From Tenacibaculum aquimarinum (GTDB taxonomy: Bacteria; Bacteroidota; Bacteroidia; Flavobacteriales; Flavobacteriaceae), in the NCBI RefSeq assembly GCF_022478115.1, contig NZ_JAKGSC010000001.1, positions 744,001 to 808,000 on the forward strand: a stretch of 64,000 nucleotides of DNA, in the 5' to 3' direction. Shown here one piece after another: positions 1 through 10,322 of the stretch. Below the pieces are notes generated by a model that was not told where the DNA came from, did no database searches, and saw only the letters and a list, made by a program, of their open reading frames with translations. Position 1 is the first letter of the stretch, and every line of letters starts with the position of its first letter. Made by a program: the position numbers and the translations under genes.

Positions 1-65
1 ATTGAATACTTGGGTTTATATTAGAGGTGTAATATGGTGTAAAAACCTTTAAATTTTTTTTGAAT

Positions 66-3000
66 ATGCTGAAGAAGCAAGGACTTTATTTGCCCGAATT
101 TGAACATGAAAATTGCGGTGCTGGGTTTATTTGTAACCTTAAAGGAGAGAAGACAAATCAAATAATACATGATGCATTAGAGATTCTTGTAAAGTTAGAA
201 CACCGTGGAGGTGTAAGCTCTGATGGAAAAACAGGAGATGGAGCAGGATTGTTAATAGATATACCGCATGCGTACTTTAGAAGAGTTTGTGGGTTTAAGG
301 TTCCTGTAAAAGGAAAATATGCTGTTGGAATGGTGTTTTTACCAAAAAACATTAACCAATATAAGTTTTGTAAAGATACTTTTGAAAAAGAAATTATTGC
401 GCAAGGTCTTTCTGTAATTGGATGGAGAGAGGTACCTGTAGATTCTACGCAACTTGGAGAAATAGCGTTAGCATCAGAACCAAATATTGAGCAACTTTTT
501 GTTGGGAAATCTAACGAAGTTTCTGAAAAAGACTTTAATGCAAAATTATATGCTGCACGTAAAATAACGGAACATGCTATTGCGAACTCAAAAATGTCGC
601 AAAGTTCTTACTTCTATGTGTCTAGTTTATCAACCAATACACTTATTTATAAAGGTATTATAATGCCTGAAGACATTGGACCTTATTATAAAGATTTACA
701 AGCAACGGATTTAGTAACGCGTTTAGCATTGGTACACCAACGTTTTTCAACTAACACAATGCCAACTTGGGAGCTAGCGCAACCTTTTAGGTTTATGTGC
801 CAAAATGGTGAAATAAACACATTGCGTGGTAATGTTAGTAGAATGCGAGTGCGAGAAGAAATCATGAAAAGTGATGTCTTTGGACCACAAATAGAAAAAT
901 TATTTCCAATTATATTGCCAGGAAAATCAGATTCAGCTTCAATGGATATGGTTGTTGAATTGTTAACACATACAGGACGTTCTTTACCAGAAGTAATGAT
1001 GATGATGATTCCTGAAGCTTGGGAAAAACACAAAACAATGTCTCCAGAACGTAAAGCATTTTACGAGTACAACTCTTGTATTATGGAACCTTGGGATGGA
1101 CCAGCTTCTGTACCATTTACAGACGGAAATTATATTGGTGCATTATTAGACAGAAACGGATTAAGACCGTCAAGATATACAGTTACTAAAAGTGGAAAAC
1201 TGATTATGTCTTCGGAAATTGGTGTTGTTGATATCGATCCAGAAGATGTAGAAAGTCACGGACGTTTAGAGCCTGGAAAAATGTTTTTAGTAGACATGAA
1301 CCAAGGTAGAATTATAAATGACGAAGAAATAAAGAGTAAAATTGTTAAAGAAAGACCGTATCAAAAGTGGTTAGATAAAACAAGATTACATTTAAAAGAT
1401 TTACCTTATACAGGTGAAACTTGCCCAGTAGAAACTACCGATATTAGAACAAGACAACGTTTATTTAACTATACTTTTGAAGATATACAAGAGGTAATTA
1501 CACCAATGGCTCAAAAATCTAAAGAAGCTTTAGGTTCTATGGGAATTGATACTCCTTTGGCTGTTTTATCTAACAAACCTCAAATAATTTCAAACTATTT
1601 TAAGCAATTATTTGCGCAAGTAACTAATCCGCCTTTAGACGGAATTCGTGAAGAAATAGTAACAGACATTAGTTTATCATTAGGTAAGGATAGAAACATT
1701 TTTAGTATTACTGAAAGACAATGTAGAAAATTAAAAATTCAGAATCCAGTAATTTCAAATGACGATTTAGACAAAATAAGAAACATTTCTGTTGAAAGTT
1801 TTAAAGCAGAAACTGTAAGTATTTTATACCAAAAAGATAAAGGACTTAATGGACTAGAAGACGCTTTAGATAATATTATTGTTCAAATTGAAAAAGCACT
1901 AGATAGAAAAACAAACATTATAATTTTATCAGATAGAGGTGTAAATGAAGAATTTGCTCCAATACCAGCTTTATTAGCATGTTCTTATGTAAACCATCAA
2001 ATGAATCGTTTACGTAAGCGTTCTTATTTCGATATTATTATTGAATCAGCAGAACCACGTGAACCACATCATTTTGCTACTTTATTTGGTTATGGCGCAA
2101 GTGCCGTTAATCCATATATGGTTAATGAAATTATTAGATCGCAAGTAAAAGAAGGTTTTATAACTGGAATGGACGAGCAAAAAGCGGTTGATAATTTTAA
2201 TACTGCTATTGGAAAAGGTATTTTAAAAGTAATGAACAAAATTGGAATCTCAACGTTACACTCGTACCGAGGTTCTCAAATATTCGAAATTGTAGGTTTT
2301 AATTCTCAATTTGTAGAAAAATACTTCCCATATACAGCGTCTAGAATTGAAGGAATTGGATTGTATGAAATTGAAAAAGAAATTAATTTACGTTATAAAC
2401 ACGCATATCCAACAACAGAAGTTAATAAGAGTTTAGGTTTAAATATTGGTGGAGATTATAGATGGAGACGTACAGGAGAAAAGCACTTATTTAATCCAAC
2501 AACAGTTGCAAAATTACAACAAGCTGTAAGGTTAAGCGATCAAGCAAGTTATGATGTGTATGCAAAAACTATCAACGAGCAATCAAAAAATTTAATGACC
2601 ATTCGTGGTTTATTCGAATTTAATAATATTGATCCAATTTCAATTGATGAAGTAGAACCTTGGACAGAAATTGTAAAACGTTTTAAAACGGGAGCAATGT
2701 CTTACGGATCAATTTCTAGAGAAGCACATGAAAATTTAGCAATTGCAATGAACAGAATTGGAGGGAAATCTAATTCTGGAGAAGGAGGAGAAGATAGAAG
2801 ACGTTTTCAACCAGATGTAAATGGAGACAGTAGAAATTCTGCTATAAAACAAGTAGCTTCGGGTCGTTTTGGAGTAACTTCTCATTATTTAGCTAATGCT
2901 AAAGAGATTCAAATTAAAATGGCACAAGGAGCAAAACCTGGAGAAGGTGGTCAATTACCTGGTGAAAAAGTATTACCATGGATTGCATCAGCAAGAAATT

Positions 3001-4580
3001 CAACACCATTTGTTGGATTAATTTCTCCGCCTCCGCATCACGATATTTATTCAATTGAAGATTTAGCACAATTAATTTACGATTTAAAAAATGCAAATCG
3101 TGAAGCAAGAATTAATGTAAAATTAGTATCAGAAGTTGGTGTTGGAACTATTGCTGCAGGTGTTGCAAAAGCAAAAGCAGATGTAGTTTTAATTGCTGGT
3201 TATGATGGTGGAACAGGTGCATCACCTTTAACATCTCTAAAGCATGCAGGTTTACCTTGGGAACTTGGTTTAGCAGAAGCACAACAAACTTTAGTACTTA
3301 ATAATTTAAGAAGTAGAATTGTTGTAGAATGTGATGGTCAATTAAAAACAGGAAGAGATGTAGCAATTGCAGCATTATTAGGAGCAGAAGAATTTGGTTT
3401 TGCAACAGCTCCTTTAGTAGCATCAGGATGTATTATGATGCGTAAATGTCATTTAAACACCTGTCCGGTTGGTATTGCAACACAAGATAAAGAGTTGCGT
3501 AAAAACTTTAAAGGAACACCAGAACACGTTATTAATTTCTTCTATTATATAGCAGAAGAATTAAGAAGTATTATGGCAGAATTAGGGTTTAGATCTATGG
3601 CAGAAATGATTGGTCAAACGCATAAAATAAATGCTAATAAAGCCATCAAACATTATAAAGCTAAAGGTTTAGATTTATCTTCAATCTTACACAGACCAGC
3701 TGCTTACAGAGAAATGCCTGTTAAAAATTCTGAAAAACAAGAACATAACTTAGACAATGTTTTAGACTTTACAATTCTTAAAGATTCGCATCGTGCATTG
3801 TATAGAAAAGAACAAATGGCACTTTCATATCCAATAAAGAACACCAATCGTACAGTTGGAGCTATTGTTAGTAATGAAATTTCAAAAATATATGGTCATT
3901 TAGGATTACCTGAAGATACATTGAATATCAATTTTGAAGGCTCAGCAGGTCAAAGTTTTGGAGCTTTTGGTGCACCTGGTTTAACGTTTAAGCTAGAAGG
4001 AAATACAAACGATTATTTAGGAAAAGGTTTATCTGGAGCTAAACTAATTGTTAAAAAACCAGTCAAAGCAGATTTTATTGCAGAAAATAACATCATTATT
4101 GGTAATGTTTGCTTGTTTGGAGCAGTTAGTGGAGAAGCGTATATAAATGGAATAGCAGGCGAACGTTTTGCTGTTAGAAATTCTGGAGCAATAACAGTTG
4201 TAGAAGGAGTTGGAGATCACTGTTGTGAGTATATGACTGGAGGAAAAGTAGTTGTTCTTGGTAAAACAGGAAGAAACTTTGCTGCGGGAATGAGTGGAGG
4301 AATTGCTTATGTATATGATCCAGAAAACAAGTTTGTAAACGGATTATGTAACATGGAAACAATTGAGTTTGAAAAAATTCTCAAAAAAGATGCAAATGAT
4401 TTAAAAGCCATGATTGAAAAGCATGTAAAATATACAGAAAGTAAATTAGGTGAAAAATTATTAGCTAATTGGGAAACAAGCTTAAAGAATTTTGTTCGCG
4501 TAATGCCAACGGAATACAAGCGTGCTCTAAAACGTTTAGAGACAGAAGTACAAATGGTAGAAGAATTAGAAACAGTATAG
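66..4580 (+). CDS. gltB: Glutamate synthase (NADPH) large subunit
   Basis: Transfers the amide nitrogen of glutamine to 2-oxoglutarate, giving two glutamates, together with GltD. About 1504 residues, the usual size. The N-terminal type-2 glutamine amidotransferase domain starts with NCGAGF, and Cys17 is the expected nucleophile exposed after propeptide removal. A central domain follows, then the FMN-binding synthase domain (about 830-1200), which contains the 3Fe-4S cysteines C1122, C1128 and C1133 in [12 protein letters not shown]. The Gly-rich beta-helix domain lies at the C terminus. The frame is also open from a TTG at 60, but the ATG at 66 gives the usual MLKKQGLY start. gltD follows after 4 bases, so the two are co-transcribed. 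Only 65 bases lie upstream, so its promoter cannot be judged. Confidence 0.97.
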   Translation: MLKKQGLYLPEFEHENCGAGFICNLKGEKTNQIIHDALEILVKLEHRGGVSSDGKTGDGAGLLIDIPHAYFRRVCGFKVPVKGKYAVGMVFLPKNINQYKFCKDTFEKEIIAQGLSVIGWREVPVDSTQLGEIALASEPNIEQLFVGKSNEVSEKDFNAKLYAARKITEHAIANSKMSQSSYFYVSSLSTNTLIYKGIIMPEDIGPYYKDLQATDLVTRLALVHQRFSTNTMPTWELAQPFRFMCQNGEINTLRGNVSRMRVREEIMKSDVFGPQIEKLFPIILPGKSDSASMDMVVELLTHTGRSLPEVMMMMIPEAWEKHKTMSPERKAFYEYNSCIMEPWDGPASVPFTDGNYIGALLDRNGLRPSRYTVTKSGKLIMSSEIGVVDIDPEDVESHGRLEPGKMFLVDMNQGRIINDEEIKSKIVKERPYQKWLDKTRLHLKDLPYTGETCPVETTDIRTRQRLFNYTFEDIQEVITPMAQKSKEALGSMGIDTPLAVLSNKPQIISNYFKQLFAQVTNPPLDGIREEIVTDISLSLGKDRNIFSITERQCRKLKIQNPVISNDDLDKIRNISVESFKAETVSILYQKDKGLNGLEDALDNIIVQIEKALDRKTNIIILSDRGVNEEFAPIPALLACSYVNHQMNRLRKRSYFDIIIESAEPREPHHFATLFGYGASAVNPYMVNEIIRSQVKEGFITGMDEQKAVDNFNTAIGKGILKVMNKIGISTLHSYRGSQIFEIVGFNSQFVEKYFPYTASRIEGIGLYEIEKEINLRYKHAYPTTEVNKSLGLNIGGDYRWRRTGEKHLFNPTTVAKLQQAVRLSDQASYDVYAKTINEQSKNLMTIRGLFEFNNIDPISIDEVEPWTEIVKRFKTGAMSYGSISREAHENLAIAMNRIGGKSNSGEGGEDRRRFQPDVNGDSRNSAIKQVASGRFGVTSHYLANAKEIQIKMAQGAKPGEGGQLPGEKVLPWIASARNSTPFVGLISPPPHHDIYSIEDLAQLIYDLKNANREARINVKLVSEVGVGTIAAGVAKAKADVVLIAGYDGGTGASPLTSLKHAGLPWELGLAEAQQTLVLNNLRSRIVVECDGQLKTGRDVAIAALLGAEEFGFATAPLVASGCIMMRKCHLNTCPVGIATQDKELRKNFKGTPEHVINFFYYIAEELRSIMAELGFRSMAEMIGQTHKINANKAIKHYKAKGLDLSSILHRPAAYREMPVKNSEKQEHNLDNVLDFTILKDSHRALYRKEQMALSYPIKNTNRTVGAIVSNEISKIYGHLGLPEDTLNINFEGSAGQSFGAFGAPGLTFKLEGNTNDYLGKGLSGAKLIVKKPVKADFIAENNIIIGNVCLFGAVSGEAYINGIAGERFAVRNSGAITVVEGVGDHCCEYMTGGKVVVLGKTGRNFAAGMSGGIAYVYDPENKFVNGLCNMETIEFEKILKKDANDLKAMIEKHVKYTESKLGEKLLANWETSLKNFVRVMPTEYKRALKRLETEVQMVEELETV

Positions 4581-4584
4581 GACA

Positions 4585-6048
4585 ATGGGAAAAGTAACAG
4601 GTTTTAAAGAATTCGAAAGAAAAGATGAGTCTTACAAGCCAGTAAAGGATCGTGTAAAGCATTATAATGAGTTTACAGTTCCTTTAAAGGATAAAGACAT
4701 GGCAGAACAAGGTTCTCGTTGTATGGATTGTGGAATTCCATTTTGCCATAGTGGTTGTCCGTTAGGTAATCTAATTCCAGATTTTAATCATATGGTTCAC
4801 CAAGGTGAATGGCAAAAAGCATCTTGGATATTACACTCAACAAATAATTTTCCTGAATTTACAGGACGTTTATGTCCTGCTCCTTGTGAGCAAGCATGTG
4901 TTTTAGGTATTATTGAAGATCCAATTTCAATAGAAAATATTGAAAAAAATATAGTAGAACGTGCTTTTAAAGAAGGTTGGATTAAACCTCAACCACCAAA
5001 AGTAAGAACGGGTAAAACTATTGCAGTTGTAGGTTCTGGACCAGCAGGTTTAGCAACAGCACAACAATTAAATAGAGCTGGACACACCGTTACTGTTTTT
5101 GAAAGAGATGATGCTATTGGTGGATTATTACGTTACGGAATTCCTAATTTTAAAATGGAAAAAGGTATTATAGATCGTCGTTTAGCAATATTAGAAGCTG
5201 AAGGAATTGTCTTTAAAACAAACGTAAATGTTGGTGTTAATTATGATGTTGAAGACTTAAAAAAGTTTGATGCAGTTGTGCTTTGTGGAGGAGCTACTGA
5301 AAGAAGAAGTTTACCAACACCAGGAATTGATGCTGATGGAGTTGTGCAAGCAATGGACTTTTTAACACAGCAAACAAAAGTTGTTTTTGGTCAAAAAGTA
5401 AAAGATCAAGTTTTAGCAACGGATAAAAATGTAATTGTAATTGGTGGTGGAGATACAGGATCAGATTGTATTGGTACATCTAACAGACAAGGAGCAAAAT
5501 CGGTAGTTAACTTTGAAATTATGCCAAAACCTCCAGGACATAGATCACCAGCAACACCTTGGCCTTATTGGCCATTGCAGTTAAAAACTTCGACGTCTCA
5601 TAAAGAAGGTGTTGAAAGAAATTGGTTAATAAATACCAAAGAATTTGTTACCAATGCTAAAGGAAAACTAACTGCTTTAAAAACGGTAAATGTAGAGTGG
5701 GAAATGGTTCCTGGTGAACGTCCAAAACTTATTGAAATTGCAGGTACTGAGAAAACATGGAAATGTGATTTAGCATTATTAGCTTTAGGTTTTACAGGTC
5801 CAGAAAGCACTATTGCAGATAAATTAGGCTTAGATAGAGATGTTCGTTCTAATTATAAAGCAACCTACGGAAAATATCAAACTAATATTCCTAATGTTTT
5901 TACTGCAGGAGATATGCGTAGAGGTCAGTCTTTAATCGTTTGGGCAATATCTGAAGGAAGAGAAGCAGCACGTCAAGTAGATATTTATTTAATGGGAAAA
6001 TCTGATTTGGCAACTAAAAATGAAGAAGGAGATTTAGTAGGTCTTTAA
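4585..6048 (+). CDS. gltD: Glutamate synthase (NADPH) small subunit
   Basis: Supplies electrons from NADPH through FAD and iron-sulfur clusters to GltB. At 487 residues it has the normal length. The N-terminal region carries two cysteine groups, C46/C49/C54/C58 and C97/C101/C105, which ligate 4Fe-4S clusters in this family. The FAD-binding GSGPAG lies at 150-155, and a second Rossmann motif GGGDTGSD near residue 288 binds NADPH. It starts 4 bases after gltB and the unit ends at the hairpin at 6078-6109. The assignment rests on motifs and on the gltB partner. Confidence 0.97.
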   Translation: MGKVTGFKEFERKDESYKPVKDRVKHYNEFTVPLKDKDMAEQGSRCMDCGIPFCHSGCPLGNLIPDFNHMVHQGEWQKASWILHSTNNFPEFTGRLCPAPCEQACVLGIIEDPISIENIEKNIVERAFKEGWIKPQPPKVRTGKTIAVVGSGPAGLATAQQLNRAGHTVTVFERDDAIGGLLRYGIPNFKMEKGIIDRRLAILEAEGIVFKTNVNVGVNYDVEDLKKFDAVVLCGGATERRSLPTPGIDADGVVQAMDFLTQQTKVVFGQKVKDQVLATDKNVIVIGGGDTGSDCIGTSNRQGAKSVVNFEIMPKPPGHRSPATPWPYWPLQLKTSTSHKEGVERNWLINTKEFVTNAKGKLTALKTVNVEWEMVPGERPKLIEIAGTEKTWKCDLALLALGFTGPESTIADKLGLDRDVRSNYKATYGKYQTNIPNVFTAGDMRRGQSLIVWAISEGREAARQVDIYLMGKSDLATKNEEGDLVGL

Positions 6049-6077
6049 ATTGATAGAGAAACTAAATATTTTATAAT

Positions 6078-6109
6078 AAAAAAAGCATCTGATTTTCAGA
6101 TGCTTTTTT
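6078..6109. terminator. Bidirectional intrinsic terminator between gltD and argH
   Basis: Stem gcatctga/tcagatgc with a three-base loop, flanked by seven A on the left and six T on the right. It can stop transcription from gltBD (plus) and from the arg operon (minus), which converge here. Confidence 0.9.
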
Positions 6110-6133
6110 GTGTTTATATTTTTTTAAAAACAA

Positions 6134-7408
6134 TTACTTCGGATATTTCTCAGCAATTTTATCCAAAGATAAATTATGAATGCTACCAACATGAGAATGT
6201 TGTTTTCCTAAATCTGGTTTATAAGTTCCTGCTTGTACTTGTCCGCCAATTTGTTGATACGCTTCTCTAAAAGACATGCCTTTAACTACTAAATTATTGA
6301 TAGAATCTACTGTAAATAAGTATTGGTATTTCTCATCATTCAAATCAATATCTTTTACAATTACTTGCTGAATTGAGTAATTAAAGATGTCTAAAATATC
6401 TTTAACATCTTCAAAAGCAGCAATAATATTTTCTTTTAATAATTGAAAATCTCTGTGATATCCTGTTGGTAAATTATTGGTGATTAATAACATTTCTGAA
6501 TGTAAAGCTTGAATTTTATTGCATTTTCCACGAATCAATTCAAAAACATCAGGGTTTTTCTTGTGTGGCATAATGCTACTTCCTGTTGTTAATTCATCTG
6601 GAAAAGAAATAAACCCAAAATTCTGACTCATATACAAACAAACATCCATTGCAAAACGAGACATTGTATTACACAACCCGCCTAAAGTAGCAGCAATAGA
6701 GCGTTCACTTTTTCCACGACTTAATTGCGCTGCAACTACATTGTATTTTAGTGTTGCAAACTCTAATTCTTTTGTTGTTAATTCTCTATCAATAGGAAAA
6801 GAAGAACCATAACCAGCTGCAGAACCTAAAGGATTTTGGTCTACAACTTTAGAAACTGCATTTAGCATATATACATCATCAATTAACAGTTCTGCGTATG
6901 CAGAAAACCATAATCCAAATGATGACGGCATTGCCACTTGTAAATGCGTGTAACCTGGTAAAAGACTTTCTTTGTGAGTTCCTGCTAAACCTAACAGTGT
7001 ATCAAAAAGTGTTTTTACTTTATCATTAACAATAGCTAAATTCTCTTTATAATACAATTGAAGCGCTACTAAAACTTGATCGTTTCTAGAACGAGCAGTG
7101 TGAATTTTCTTACCAACTTCACCTAGTTTATTCGTTAATTCCCATTCAATTTTAGAGTGTACGTCTTCAAAAGAAGGTTCAATAACAAAGGTTCCGTTTT
7201 CGATATCAACAGCTAATTCTTGCAAACCTTTTTTAAGGTCTTTTAATTCATCAGTAGTAATAATACCAATAGACTCTAGCATTATTGCGTGCGCCAAAGA
7301 AGCCTGAACATCATATTTTGCAATGTGAATATCAATTTCTCTATCATTACCAACTGTAAAGTTTTCTATTTGTTTATCTATTGAAAATCCTTTATCCCAA
7401 AGTTTCAT
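6134..7408 (-). CDS. argH: Argininosuccinate lyase
   Basis: Last step of arginine synthesis: argininosuccinate to arginine and fumarate. 424 residues, somewhat short but normal for this phylum. The fumarase/aspartase superfamily signature GSSIMPHKKNP is at 276-286 with the catalytic serine loop. TARSRND (104-110) and GYTHLQ (152-157, His155) are the other substrate-site regions. It is the last gene of the arginine operon. The 58-base gap to the preceding argE-like gene is the largest spacer near this end, and it holds a repeat-word element (7416-7457) that ends seven bases before the ATG. Confidence 0.96.
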   Translation of the reverse strand: MKLWDKGFSIDKQIENFTVGNDREIDIHIAKYDVQASLAHAIMLESIGIITTDELKDLKKGLQELAVDIENGTFVIEPSFEDVHSKIEWELTNKLGEVGKKIHTARSRNDQVLVALQLYYKENLAIVNDKVKTLFDTLLGLAGTHKESLLPGYTHLQVAMPSSFGLWFSAYAELLIDDVYMLNAVSKVVDQNPLGSAAGYGSSFPIDRELTTKELEFATLKYNVVAAQLSRGKSERSIAATLGGLCNTMSRFAMDVCLYMSQNFGFISFPDELTTGSSIMPHKKNPDVFELIRGKCNKIQALHSEMLLITNNLPTGYHRDFQLLKENIIAAFEDVKDILDIFNYSIQQVIVKDIDLNDEKYQYLFTVDSINNLVVKGMSFREAYQQIGGQVQAGTYKPDLGKQHSHVGSIHNLSLDKIAEKYPK

Positions 7409-7415
7409 AATTCTT

Positions 7416-7457
7416 GATGTTTAATCGTGTAAATGTTTATTTGTGTAATTGTTTTCG
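7416..7457 (-). repeat. Spacer of short AT-rich repeat words upstream of argH
   Basis: Read on the minus strand, the spacer is made of words such as caattacac, aaataaaca and tacacgattaaacatc. The last 16-mer recurs exactly at 29415-29430, at nearly the same distance from the padR start. Confidence 0.6.
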
Positions 7458-7466
7458 CTTTGTCTT

Positions 7467-8534
7467 TTAAGCAATTACTCTATTTAACAACTCAACGTAT
7501 ATTTTAATTCCTTCTTCAATTTCAGCTAAATAAATAAATTCATTCGCAGAATGTGAACGTGTGCTGTCTCCAGGACCTAATTTTAAAGATTGACAGGTTA
7601 ATACTGATTGATCTGATAAGGTTGGAGAACCATAGGTTTCTCTTCCCATTTCAATTCCTGCTTTTACTAAATCGTGTTCTGTAGAAATAGAAGACGAATT
7701 TAATCGTAAACTTCTTGGTGTTATTTTGGTGCAAGGTGATTGTTCTTGTAATAAATCTGCAATTTCTTGATTAGAATATGCATCATTTACACGAACGTCC
7801 ACAACCAAATCTACATGTGCAGGAACAACATTGTGCTGTTTACCAGCGTTAATTTGAGTAACAGTCATTTTTACATCGCCTAAAGCTTCAGAAGTTTTCT
7901 CAAACTTAAAATCTTTAAACCATTGTAAAACTTCAATGGTATTGTAAATTGAATTGTTATTATTTGGATGTGCTGCATGACTTGGAGTTCCTTCTACAAC
8001 AGCATCAAAAACAACTAAACCTTTTTCTGCAACTGCTAAGTTCATTAAAGTGGGTTCTCCAACAATGGCAACATCTACATGCGGAATTATAGAAAGCATA
8101 CTGTTTAATCCATCTGGACCACTACTTTCTTCTTCCGCAGAAGCCACAATTACCAAATTGTATTTTAGGTTTTCTTGCGCGTAAAAATTGGTAAAAGCTG
8201 CAATTAAAGAAACCAAACAACCACCAGCATCATTTGAACCTAAACCATATAATTTACCGTCTTCAACAATCGCTTTTAAAGGATCGTTTGTATAAGCAGA
8301 ATTAGGTTTTACTGTATCGTGATGAGAGTTTAGTAATAATGTTGGTTTGCTTTCATCAAAATATTTATTGGTTGCCCAAACGTTATTTTTAGTTCTTTTA
8401 AACGGAATTTCGTTCTCTATAAACCAAGTTTCAATAAGTTTGGCTGTATTTTCTTCTTCGGAAGAAAATGATTCTGTTTCAATCAAATTCTTTAAAAGTG
8501 AAATTGCGTTTTCTGTTAATTTTTCGATATTCAT
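7467..8534 (-). CDS. M20-family deacylase of the arginine pathway (argE-like; probable N-succinylcitrulline desuccinylase)
   Basis: Zinc amidohydrolase of the M20/DapE/ArgE family, 355 residues. Visible metal and catalytic motifs are SHHDTV (H71, D73), GSNDAGG (D102) and ASAEEE (catalytic Glu134 and metal ligand Glu135). In pathways that carbamoylate an acylated ornithine, the deacylase acts on acylcitrulline, releasing citrulline for ArgG. The position between argB and argH supports that role. The acyl group is inferred to be succinyl from residue 90 of the neighbouring carbamoyltransferase. The gene ends 58 bases before argH and begins one base after argB. The family assignment is firm; the exact substrate is inferred. 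Confidence 0.87.
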   Translation of the reverse strand: MNIEKLTENAISLLKNLIETESFSSEEENTAKLIETWFIENEIPFKRTKNNVWATNKYFDESKPTLLLNSHHDTVKPNSAYTNDPLKAIVEDGKLYGLGSNDAGGCLVSLIAAFTNFYAQENLKYNLVIVASAEEESSGPDGLNSMLSIIPHVDVAIVGEPTLMNLAVAEKGLVVFDAVVEGTPSHAAHPNNNNSIYNTIEVLQWFKDFKFEKTSEALGDVKMTVTQINAGKQHNVVPAHVDLVVDVRVNDAYSNQEIADLLQEQSPCTKITPRSLRLNSSSISTEHDLVKAGIEMGRETYGSPTLSDQSVLTCQSLKLGPGDSTRSHSANEFIYLAEIEEGIKIYVELLNRVIA

Positions 8535-8535
8535 T

Positions 8536-9312
8536 TTATAATGTAATAGTTGTAAAATTGTCGTTCTCTTTTGTTAACATAGCAGTGTTTCCAATATGTA
8601 CTTTAGATACTCCATTGTTTAAAGCATCAAAGCAATTATCTATTTTCGGAATCATTCCGTCAGTAATAATTTCAGTCGCTAATAATTCTTTATAGGTGTT
8701 AGAATTAATAGTTTTTATAACTGAATTTTTATCATTAAAATCTTTTAAAACACCGTTCAATTCAAAACAATAATAAATTGATGTATCATAAATTTTACTC
8801 ATTCCAACACCAATTGTACTTGCAATAGTATCTGCATTTGTGTTTAGTAATTGTCCGATTCCATCGTGCGTAATCGCACAAAAAACAGGCGTAAAATCCG
8901 CTTTAATTAATTTGTCTATTGAGTTAGTAGCAACCTCTTTCACATCACCAACAAAACCAAAGTCAACCTCTTTTACAGGTCTTTTTTCTGATTTTATACT
9001 ATTAATATCTGCACCTGTTAAACCAATAGCATCAATGTTTAAAGCTTGTAATTTAGCCACTACATTTTTATTAACCAAACCACCATAAACCATGGTAATT
9101 ACTTCTAAAGTTTCTGCATCTGTAATGCGTCTACCATTTACCATTTTAGATTCTATGCCCAATTTAGATGCAATGTGAGTTGCACGTTTTCCTCCACCAT
9201 GAACTAGAATTTTATTTCCTTCTAGATTAGAAAACAATTTAAGAAAAGCATTTAAAGAAGTTTCATCTTCAATAATATTTCCCCCAATTTTTATGATTGA
9301 TAGTTTTTCCAT
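8536..9312 (-). CDS. argB: N-acylglutamate kinase
   Basis: Amino-acid kinase family, 258 residues, second step of arginine synthesis (phosphorylation of N-acetyl- or N-succinyl-glutamate). The N-terminal KIGGN loop (8-12) and HGGGKRAT (38-45) are the nucleotide and acyl-substrate glycine motifs; GLTGAD and LNTNAD lie further on. The start MEKLSIIKIGG fits the family. It sits one base upstream of the argE-like gene. The 71-base gap to argF' on its 5' side carries a dispersed inverted repeat. If the pathway is succinylated, this enzyme must accept N-succinylglutamate. Confidence 0.94.
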   Translation of the reverse strand: MEKLSIIKIGGNIIEDETSLNAFLKLFSNLEGNKILVHGGGKRATHIASKLGIESKMVNGRRITDAETLEVITMVYGGLVNKNVVAKLQALNIDAIGLTGADINSIKSEKRPVKEVDFGFVGDVKEVATNSIDKLIKADFTPVFCAITHDGIGQLLNTNADTIASTIGVGMSKIYDTSIYYCFELNGVLKDFNDKNSVIKTINSNTYKELLATEIITDGMIPKIDNCFDALNNGVSKVHIGNTAMLTKENDNFTTITL

Positions 9313-9317
9313 AAGTG

Positions 9318-9370
9318 CTGAACTTGTTTCAGTATCTTTTTTTTATTGTTAGATTCTGAATCAAGTTCAG
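9318..9370. repeat. Dispersed inverted repeat (ctgaacttgtttcag family), copy 1
   Basis: Left arm ctgaacttgtttcag (9318-9332) and right arm ctgaatcaagttcag (9356-9370) are complementary at 14 of 15 positions around a T-rich loop. The same arms occur, perfectly matched, at 49918-49966, and a half copy lies near 57172. This copy interrupts the arg operon between argF' and argB. Confidence 0.8.
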
Positions 9371-9383
9371 AATTACGAAGACT

Positions 9384-10322
9384 TTACAAGTCTTCTAGAA
9401 TTTTTTTCAAAACCAATTGTGCAGCAAAAGTTCTATTATTTGCTTGTTCAATAACCAAAGAAGAATCACTATCTAAAACAGCATCTTCTACAACAACATT
9501 TCTTCTAACAGGCAAGCAATGCATAAATTTAGCTTGACTAATTTTTTCTTTAGTAATTAACCAATCTGAATCGGTTTTTAAAACCTTTCCGTATTCATCA
9601 TAAGAACTCCAATTTTTAGTATACACAAAATCTGCATCTTTAAAAGCTTCTTCTTGATTATGATAAATAGGTATGTCTTTCGTGATTTCTGAATTCAAAT
9701 TATATCCTTCAGGATTCGCAATTACAAAATCAACATCCATTTTTTGCATTACTTGTGTAAAACTATTGGCAACTGCATGTGGTAAAGCTTTAGTGTGTGG
9801 CGCCCAACTTAAAACAACTTTTGGCTTCTTTTTTGTTGAATTTTCAGCAATTGTAAGTGCATCTGTTAAACCTTGTAACGGATGACTTGTTGCGCTTTCC
9901 ATATTTATAATTGGTACAGAAGCATATTTTACAAAAGAATTTAAAACCTGTTCAGATTCGTCTTTCTCTTTGTCTGTTAAACTAGGAAAAGCCCTTACAG
10001 CAATAACATCACAATATTGAGAAACTACAGCTGCAGCTTCTTTAATATGCTCTGCAGTATTTCCATCCATAACGGTTCCATCTCCAAATTCTATTCCCCA
10101 AGCATCACCATAAACATTCATAACAATCGGATCCATTCCTAAATTTAAAGCTGCCTTTTGTGTACTTAAACGTGTACGTAAGCTTGAATTAAAGAATAAT
10201 AAACCTAACGTTTTATTTTCACCTAATTCTTTATCCTTTAAAGGATTTTCTTTTATTTTTTTAGCATCTTCAATCCATGAATTGATGTCGTCAATATCAT
10301 TTATATGTGTGTATTTTTTCAT
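9384..10322 (-). CDS. argF': N-acylornithine carbamoyltransferase, probably N-succinylornithine specific (ArgF')
   Basis: Carbamoylates an N-acylated ornithine, giving N-acylcitrulline. 312 residues. The carbamoyl-phosphate loop is SSLRTR (46-51); HPLQ (147-150) and HCLPVRR (268-274) are the other transcarbamylase signatures. The N-terminal half closely follows, from memory, the Bacteroides fragilis N-succinylornithine transcarbamylase (FFNSSLRTRLSTQKAALNLG). The selectivity residue is Glu92 in the acetylornithine enzyme of Xanthomonas and Pro90 in the B. fragilis enzyme. Here it is Ala90 (codon at 10053-10055, in MDGNTAEH). Replacing that Glu by small residues is reported to favour succinylornithine. 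It overlaps argD by four bases. Family certain; acyl preference inferred. Confidence 0.93.
   Translation of the reverse strand: MKKYTHINDIDDINSWIEDAKKIKENPLKDKELGENKTLGLLFFNSSLRTRLSTQKAALNLGMDPIVMNVYGDAWGIEFGDGTVMDGNTAEHIKEAAAVVSQYCDVIAVRAFPSLTDKEKDESEQVLNSFVKYASVPIINMESATSHPLQGLTDALTIAENSTKKKPKVVLSWAPHTKALPHAVANSFTQVMQKMDVDFVIANPEGYNLNSEITKDIPIYHNQEEAFKDADFVYTKNWSSYDEYGKVLKTDSDWLITKEKISQAKFMHCLPVRRNVVVEDAVLDSDSSLVIEQANNRTFAAQLVLKKILEDL

Noticed and set aside
60..65. TTG start for gltB six bases upstream of the ATG
   Set aside because: The ATG at 66 gives the conventional MLKKQGLY start and the processed Cys17 spacing; the TTG adds two residues with no support.
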